DNA from: Elmis aenea
Lineage: Eukaryota; Arthropoda; Insecta; Coleoptera; Elmidae
DNA length: 64,000 bases
Assembly (NCBI GenBank): GCA_947652605.1
Contig: OX393579.1
Coordinates: forward strand, 49,420,970-49,484,969
Direction of reading: 5' to 3'
The notes under the pieces are model-generated. The model did no database searches. It was not told the origin of the DNA and worked only from the letters and a program-made list of their open reading frames with translations. Made by a program: the position numbers and the translations under genes. This document shows positions 56,645 through 64,000 of this stretch, piece by piece. Numbering within the stretch: position 1 is the first letter of the stretch; the number at the start of each line of letters is the position of its first letter.

Positions 56645-58715
56645 TAAAATAAATCAAAAAGCCCCTATGAAACTACAGTGCCATGAATTTAAATAATATT
56701 GAAACAAATGACTGATTTTATTTTACAATGCGTAAAAAAAGCTACAGCTTTTTCCCCCAAAAATATTTTTGTACCATCAACAATAACCGTATTATTAACG
56801 ATTTAAAAAAACAAACATTTTGATTTTTGTTTATTATCTAGCGTTATATGAACTTCTTTTAAAACATTTAAGTATCACTGAATAGGTCTCAGAAAGGGAA
56901 ACAATTTGTCTAATTTAAACTACGTTGCAGCTCTAACCGTTTACGAGATCCCAATAGTCGCCCTTCTATGTGCATCACCCTGTATATAAAATGTGTATAC
57001 GAGTTCTTTAATTTTACACCATTTTAGAAAAAAAAATCCTATTACGATTAATGCATGATAAGAATGATGAAAAGTTTTACAAAACTGTGGAATTGTTACG
57101 GGAAATGAAGTCAGAAATGAAAAAATGTTGTACGTAACACACCCGTAAAGTGTCTTTACTGGACTCGTATGCTTTCAGGACTCGCCTACGCCTCGTCCAA
57201 AAACTGCCTACTCGTCCGGCCTTGTTACGTAAATAAATATTATTTTACATAAACAAGTCGTATAGTCTCCTATCATGTTTTTTTGTTGAGATATCTAAAA
57301 CAGTGTGACATATTTTAATTTTTTAAAACGAAATTCAGCAAAAGTTGATTAAGCCGAGTTGGTCAAAATTTAAAAAAAAAGTTAAAACAATGTTCTTGCA
57401 AAAAAAATTAAAGATAATCAATTTTTGGCGCCCGGTTGTCGTTTGATAAACAAAATTATCCATTTCCTAAACAAGCTAGCGATCCATTCCATACCCACGC
57501 ATAAAACATACAAAAAATTAAGCAAGTGAAGCGTTAGAATTATCAGGTCCTCTGAAGCAATATTAAGGTCTGAATTCATGAGCTGAAGTTAAATTTAGCA
57601 TGTAATTTGTTGTTTTCTTGGATTAGGGTGCTTACGAGATAGATGGTTCAGCATGCAAAAAAAGTATAATAACTTTCTCCTTGGAGTAAATTAGAACTTT
57701 AACGAAACTGTGTATATAACAACAATATGAAAGCAGAAAAGTCGTGATAAAGAGGAAAATAGGAAACAGCTATCCGAACGTACACAACAAATTTGTGTAT
57801 TCAAAAATAGTTCATTAGAAATAGTGGTCAATAGGTTGATTTAATTAAAGATTTTCTTTGGAAGTTTATAGTTTTAGTATACTAAGCGTTTGTTTAAGTA
57901 GACACATCGAAAAAAATATTTTTAAAATACGCTACATTGACGAATGGGTAGAAGTTTTTCAATGTTTTTTCAGTTTGATTGCTACTCTTTTTTAATGTAA
58001 TTTTATAAGTTATGTTTTAAAAAATGTGTTTTAATTTTTGTACTATAATAATAAAACTTCTGTTATTACCAGTGTTGATAACTGAATGTTTTTAGTGCAA
58101 TAAATTGATGCATGGATGCAATACCTATTTTTAAAGTTATTAAAGTGTCTTTTAAATTGTTTTAAAGCCTAGAGGTTCACCACCTTTAAAAATTCTGTTG
58201 GTTATGTGCCAAGAGTTACCGAGTACTATCAATTACTGTAAATTTGCGAAGAAATTACCTGATCATTACAAAAATTGCCGATTTTTATGCACCAAAATTA
58301 GTATGGTTAACCCGTTGCTTTAACCTAAAGAGAATAAAAAACTGTTGAGAACATACTGTGAACAAAATTTGATAACTAAGCACGGAATTTCATAAAATTA
58401 ATGTTTAAGGAGATGTAAAATGAAAAATCTGCAATAGACGTTCTTTATAACTGTTCAGTTTTTCAACTTACTAAAAAATCACACACATTTTGCATTTGGT
58501 GCGTAAATTTTTAAAAAGTTTTATGTATTTATGAAAAAAAATAAAATATTGTTTTTTATTAAGATTTAAAAAAAAGGTTCATTTATACAGTATTAAAAAA
58601 ATGGGGAAAGTTCCCAGTACTCATTTTTATTACTTAATCGTTTACTGACGTAGTTGACAAGTAATTTATAATTGAATTTTCACCGAAAAGTTGACGTGTA
58701 TTATGACGTCATTAA
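56645..58715. other. AT-rich sequence, no gene seen
   Basis: A CATCACCCTGTATA end motif at 56973-56986 marks another fragment of a CAGGGTG-type element. No coding frame. Confidence 0.5.
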
Positions 58716-59243
58716 TCTATATATATAAAAGAGCTTGTTTGTGTGTTTGTTTGTTTGTTTGTTCGCTATAGAATCCTAGGTCGTCCGTTGACCGATCGGG
58801 ACCAAATTTTGCACAGTTACTATTTAGGACCTTGCAGATCTAACGCCAAACTTTAAGTACAAGCACATATTACCAATTAAAAAAAAAAATAAAATTACTT
58901 GGACGGGATTCGATCTTACGTCGGCAAATACCTGGCCAAAACACGATACGGCGCGGTGTATTTCTCAAGTAAAGATTGTTTTGTATACAATTAGTAATAA
59001 ATGTACATGAAGTATTATTTTTATTAGTACATTTTTAATTGAAACAAGACGAAAGAAAATAAATTTGAGTTATTATTCAATTTTTAAGCAATAAATAGTT
59101 ATTTTTTAAGGAATTATAAGAAAATGAAAAGATGATTGATCAGAGTATGTCATTTGTGTATGATTTGGAATTATTGGGCTTATTCAAGTTAAAACAGTAA
59201 TTAAAATTGTAATCGCCCGTGCAACGCCGGGTAAACCATCTTG
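58716..59243 (+). mobile_element. Short non-autonomous Helitron
   Basis: Starts A-TCTATATATATAAAAGAG with TTTG repeats, a common Helitron 5' start in insects. Near the other end is the hairpin CCCGTGCAACGCCGGG, followed 7-8 nt later by CTTG, a degenerate CTRR end. Non-coding, with no Rep/helicase. Confidence 0.7.
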
Positions 59244-60246
59244 TATATTATAATTACATACACACGGACTAACAAGCCCCAAGCTACATCGGTGATAATG
59301 TTGTCGATTAACAGAGTTATAACAATGTTCCATCAACCCCAACAGGACATCTGTCAGAGAATGGCACTACGGACAATAAATGATTCTATCTTTCGAAACA
59401 GCATGTGCTTGTTTAATTTTTTAATCGTAAAAATAATGTCAGAGCGCTCTAGACTACTACTATAGCGAATTCGTTTTTGTTAATCGTATTTTGGTAAGCA
59501 ATGCTTATCATGGGAAACAGTGAAGAGTTAAAGAGTTTCATACAGGCTGTCCCGGATAAGATTTTGCCGATGTTTTGCATAATCTAAATCTCATAAATTA
59601 GGACTTCGACTTACGGAGGTTTTTTAAGAATATTCGTAAGTTGAAAATGTGCGAAAGCCTTTATCTTAATTTTTTCTTCTTTTTCTTAATCGGTTCTTCT
59701 TGTACCGTTCGGTGTCATGGTATGCTTAATTTTTTGCAACACTTTATTCAACGGGGAGAAGTTGACGATTTTTTTTTACATAAAAAAGTCATGTGACAGC
59801 GTAAAGTAATATTTTTAAGTGTTATACTATTGGTACCAACCTTACTTTCATTATTGCATTCGAAATAATAAATATACTGCAAATCATTTGCTTATTTTAA
59901 AAAAAAGTAGGTGTGTTGATGGTCAACTTCATCCTGAATGAAGAACTATTTTGTCTTATAAAAGTATTATACTATACACGTAAATAAACAATAAAATATC
60001 TGCAATTTGTGTTAAATACTTTAGCGTATACTTTTTTTTTATGACAACCACCGCAAAGAACAAATTTAAACAAAATAATTTAACTTGTATAGTGAACATT
60101 AAAAAAACTATTTGCAATTTTTTTTTTAGAAATGATTAAAATTGACTAAATATCAATAAAAATGTCTATTTCAAAATACAATTAAAGGCAAATAGTGAGT
60201 ATTTTTTCTATAGAGTAGATACAATACTATAATTTTTAAGTGGACC
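59244..60246. other. AT-rich sequence with a LINE tail fragment
   Basis: At 59676-59725, minus strand, GACACCGAACGGTACAAGAA and an AAGAAAAAG tail match the LINE tail at 32708-32752. A 74-codon frame at 59241-59465 is not recognisable. Confidence 0.5.
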
Positions 60247-60473
60247 TACACTGGGTGATTCAGTTAACCTGTGAATTTATTTTTTTATTGCATCGTCGGA
60301 TTTAAATAAAATTCTCCATCTTCTATCTAATAAATTTCAACGTAAAAAATACATTTTAATGTCATTTTTTTAGAGAATATTATGCGATTTACAAAACTAT
60401 AAGGTTTGTAGGGGCTTTCTCTTAAAATAACAAAGTATTGGGATGAGACAATCAAACTGAATCACCCCGCATA
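60247..60473. mobile_element. Small MITE with GGGTGATTCAGTT ends
   Basis: Left TACACTGGGTGATTCAGTTA and right complement AACTGAATCACCCCGC; 227 bp, non-coding. Confidence 0.75.
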
Positions 60474-61433
60474 ATCTAAATTCCATGTCATTTTGTTGTT
60501 AAAATTGACAACGTACTTCTTGACGTGTAACCTTGTGGTGTCTAATTATTAAGGTAGTATAATTATGTTGTCACTTACATACAGATAACATGTTTTATAA
60601 TTAACTTTTTATGTGAACGACAATTTTCTGTAATAATATCGGTTATTTATTTTAGTAACGTTTTTCAATTATAAAAGGAGGTAAAATAATTTTTTAACGT
60701 AAAATATATAAAAGATATTTTGGCAACCACAACGAACATAAAAATAATCAACAATAACCGGAGAAATAAATATTTAATCTTATGACGAATTTTAAGGTTT
60801 TGGTCAACTTCCCCCAGCTGTACTTTACTTTTTGTCTGTTGAACTAATAATAATAATAATAATATTTTTGTTTTGTGGAAATGATCATACCAATTATTTG
60901 TTTATGGGACTAGTAGTAGTAGTAGGCAGCTACAAAATCGTTTATTGTATATTTTATTGAAGATATAACTAATCCAAGTCATTACTGAAAATGTTCTGTT
61001 TATAGGAGCAGTAGATAGTTAATATTAATAATATTAACAGTTTTTTTAAATATTAAGTGTGCACTTCAGGTGTATTTAAAAAAGTTATCATGCAATATGC
61101 GTTCTAAGCAGGTATTTTTGTCATAAGCTAAAAAATAAAACTCTTTATTGTTGATCAAACTTTAATTTTTAGGATTGTTTTTTAAAAATTAATTTATAAT
61201 CTGACAAATCTTTCAGTTGAAACATCTAAATATTATTGTATTTGACATTTAAAACAAATTTCCGAGATATTTTCAAATCCTACTAGTTTAATTCTATTAA
61301 ATATTGTGTTTGTATTTGTGAATTATCAAGGAAATCGCAATAACTCGAGAAATACTGATTTTAGACATAGGCCTAATCGACCTTCAATAGTTTTTGAAGA
61401 TAATTACATTATCAATAAGAAAATGCAAAAATA
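60474..61433. other. AT-rich sequence with AAT and TAG microsatellites
   Basis: Short AAT (60847-60864) and TAG (60909-60924) trinucleotide runs. No gene. Confidence 0.5.
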
Positions 61434-61516
61434 TACAGGGTGTTCCATTTAAAAAACTTACTTATTCATGTTTAAAGTTTGACTTAAAGGAGCTGGCACA
61501 CGGAACACCCTGTGTA
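61434..61516. mobile_element. 83-bp mini-element with CAGGGTGTTCC ends
   Basis: TACAGGGTGTTCC at the left and GGAACACCCTG at the right. The same size class and ends as the module nested in the 1.8-kb fold-back element at 52157-52220. Confidence 0.7.
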
Positions 61517-63058
61517 TTATTTTAAAATATTAACTAGTCAACAACCATTGTGACACTATTGTCCTACAAAATTTCAAAGGAATTCCTTCTGAAATATCCA
61601 AGTTGTGAAATATCATTATTTTTTTAAACTCCTGTTCCTGTCAATACTTTTTATAAAAATGTAAATAACACATAAAACCTAAATATTTTTGAAAGAGAAT
61701 TCAATTTTACATCTAAAAGTTATAAAATACACTGGGTGCTCTATTTAAAAAAATTAGGTGACGTATCGGTGCGCAAATAAAGAACACTGTATAGTAGAAA
61801 ATAATTTAAGGTTATGTAGTAAATGACCACAAACACCTTTAATGTAATTTTTTTTTGTAAAGTTGTCAAAAACGAGATATTGATCCGTTACATTACATTT
61901 TGTACATACTGTATTTAAAAACCTTAAATGGATAGGGAGAACTTTTTTTTAAAACATGTTTCCAATAAACGCTTTAACGATCAATGATGGATAGGAACTA
62001 AGACATTAAATGACTTATTCGACCGTAAAACTTGAAGCATATTCTGTTTTTGTTTATTTAAAAAAGTTCGAAAAAACTTTTATTTGTAGCTCGTCTTAAG
62101 AATATTCAAAAAAATGTAATGGGTCTTGCTTCCTACAGTTATTTCATTTTTAGATAGTTATACTTTTTATAAGTTTGTTAATATGTAATGCAATTTTATT
62201 TCCCATTAAACGAATCAGCCAGTTGTGTTATAATTTGAACATTTTCAACCGCATAGGGGGTTCGATTGTAACAGTATTTTTTACACTAGTTACTCCGAGT
62301 GTAGGGCCTTCGGCAGGTGCTGCTACAACTAACCTATCTCTAATATCGAGACCCCAAGTAGGGGTGAAAATAATGGTTTAATATCCGAAATGCGTATCAA
62401 TGATTGTTCAAAATATATGAAACCAGTTCAGGTAGTTTAATAAACGAACACAGTAAAAAATTTGTACCTAGTTGGCTAGATATGGACTAGAAATTTGGCC
62501 TTGTACTAACAACTTTAAGATTTATTTCCTGCAGTAAACGATCTTTGTTCGTTTCTGCTTTAATGCGATCGAGTTAAAAACCAAAACTAGCTGCACTTTG
62601 TAATGTACAGCTTGAAAAAAACTGTTTAAGTTTTAAAACAAAGATTGTATGACGACAAAAAGCAACTTTAAAGACCGTATAGTCGATTTGAACGTGCGTA
62701 AAAAAATTTGTAGCCGCGAAGGGCGTGACTGTGCGTGACTAATCACCTGTATAGGTGAGAATAATGCGTATTTAAAGTTTGAACCCGGTTGTTATCGTGG
62801 GGCTTAACGGACAAATACCTGTCTCTAAAAAATAATGGTCATGAACGGTAATTTCAACACGAAATTGTAGGCGATATGAATGGTAAGTGTTTGTGATGAT
62901 GTGAAGAAAGCGTGGATTATTTATGAACGTTTTATTCATGTATTTTTGTTAATTGGCGTGGAGTTGGTGTTTTAAAGTATGCATTTATGTAAGCTGGTCA
63001 ATTTTATTGAGAGAAAAAATTTAATTGTTGTGCAATTTCTATAAAAACTTGCCGTATG
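61517..63058. other. AT-rich sequence, no supported gene
   Basis: A 68-codon frame at 62175-62381 has no recognisable features. TACACTGGGTGCTC at 61727 is one more element end fragment. Confidence 0.45.
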
Positions 63059-63059
63059 T

Positions 63060-64000
63060 AGACTAAAGTGCCCTAATATGGAATACTTTTTTGTATTCGG
63101 CAATAACATTCACATTTATTCAACAACATTTTGCAAAAAAATTTATAAGGAATTTGTAATGAATACGCAACACATTACTCGAATTCTGGTACGATATTAC
63201 TGTAGATATTTTCTTATATAGCTATTTTTTTTACATGTTACTACTATTTCATATTAAGCTCCCGGGGAACCTAATATGGAATACTAGGGGTTCTTAATAT
63301 GGAATATAGAATTATATAGGAAATATACATTAAAATAAACAACTGCTCATAGATTAATCTTTTATTTCTTTCTGATTTGCATTATTACTTAAACCAAACC
63401 AAAACTCTGTTATTTATGTAAATTAAATTATAATTCAAGTGTCATTCGAACTAAATGTTGATAATTTATTTATTTTTTACAGGTAGGACAATAGAATTGT
63501 TTTTTGGGTATTTTGCACATTTTTCGTGTGCCCATTTCTGACACTTTTGACACTGAACCCATATTGCTGTATTTAGTGACCATAATCATATTCATTAAAA
63601 GGCACCTACCTCTATGTATTCCATATTAGGTATCAATGTGACTTTTCAAAAATCGGTATGTGTAAAACATGAAATGGTCCCAATCAAAATTTTTGTCTAT
63701 TTAATTGAAATGTAAAGGCTCATGCTAAATAAACATGCAATAAAATATTTTATATCACATACTCTAGCATATAATATTTTGCACTGAAAGATTTAACATA
63801 AAAACTCAGTAGCACGTCAAAAATATATTTGAAACTGTTATGTAATCTAGTGAATATTTTTTAACTATTTTACATTTGGAAATGTGTGATCGATGTACAA
63901 ATAGGTACATATACTTTTTAACAAATATCGCTTATTCATTCTCATAAAACTGATGTATTCCATAATAGGTAACTGTTCCATATTAGGGGACTTTACTCTA
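63060..64000 (-). mobile_element. Pogo/Tigger-like non-autonomous element with CCTAATATGGAATAC repeats
   Basis: Inverted ends TAGACTAAAGTGCCCTAATA (63060) and the complement of TAGAGTAAAGTCCCCTAATA (63981-64000). Three further internal copies of CTAATATGGAATA or its complement sit near both ends (63270, 63293, 63618). The minus-strand remnant inside has PHD-like zinc-finger residues, as found at the C-terminus of many pogo-type transposases. The last base of the window coincides with the element end. Confidence 0.7.
63467..63570 (-). pseudogene. PHD-like finger remnant of a pogo-type transposase
   Basis: The minus strand reads WVQCQKCQKWAHEKCA and, after a shift to another frame, QFYCPTCKK and a stop. 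W-V/I-QC-x2-C...WxHxxC...FxCxxC is the PHD-like pattern carried at the C-terminus of pogo/Tigger-related transposases. The frameshift and lack of any upstream DDE domain show it is dead. Confidence 0.65.

Noticed and set aside
58860..58960. tRNA-like B-box in the Helitron (GGGATTCGATC)
   Set aside because: No A-box, acceptor stem or anticodon arm can be fitted around it.

Overview
This is an AT-rich insect nuclear genome segment. A beetle is plausible but not proven. I recognise no complete host gene. The insect call rests on an errantivirus-type endogenous retrovirus with a furin-cleaved Env, on mariner, pogo, hAT, piggyBac and Helitron remnants, on Jockey- and CR1/RTE-like LINE pieces, and on many TA-flanked fold-back elements with CAGGGTG ends.

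Layout: 1-3118 holds an interspersed repeat, a small tandem repeat and a LINE C-terminal fragment. 3119-11232 is a complete, apparently intact LTR retrotransposon (endogenous retrovirus) on the minus strand. Its two 363-bp LTRs look identical and are flanked by GTAC target duplications. It carries gag with two CCHC knuckles, pol (PR-RT-RNase H-IN) and env. From 11600 to 38500 lies dense transposon debris: mariner fragments, nested MITEs, a 1.5-kb fold-back element, two hAT-type elements with perfect 8-bp target duplications, and a Jockey-like LINE copy flanked by a direct repeat of about 120 bp. 38979-43190 is a GC-rich tandem array of 81-97-bp monomers with a Helitron-like 3' hairpin at one edge. 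43190-46165 is a locally duplicated block. 47400-48260 is an unexplained CpG-rich island. From 49500 on there are more fold-back elements (1.8 kb, 0.9 kb and 0.5 kb), a short Helitron, and a pogo-like element with PHD-finger remnants that ends at the last base of the window.

How the retrovirus genes work together: Gag is translated first. Pol lies in the -1 frame and is reached through a UUUAAAC slippery site, a 7-nt spacer and a predicted hairpin. Env has no ATG of its own at its N-terminus. A leader ATG placed just before a consensus GTAAGT donor, joined in phase to an acceptor at the end of pol, would supply the start and complete a signal peptide. In unspliced RNA that same ATG opens only a six-codon ORF, whose stop lies within the donor. 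This three-way expression layout is the most interesting thing in the window.
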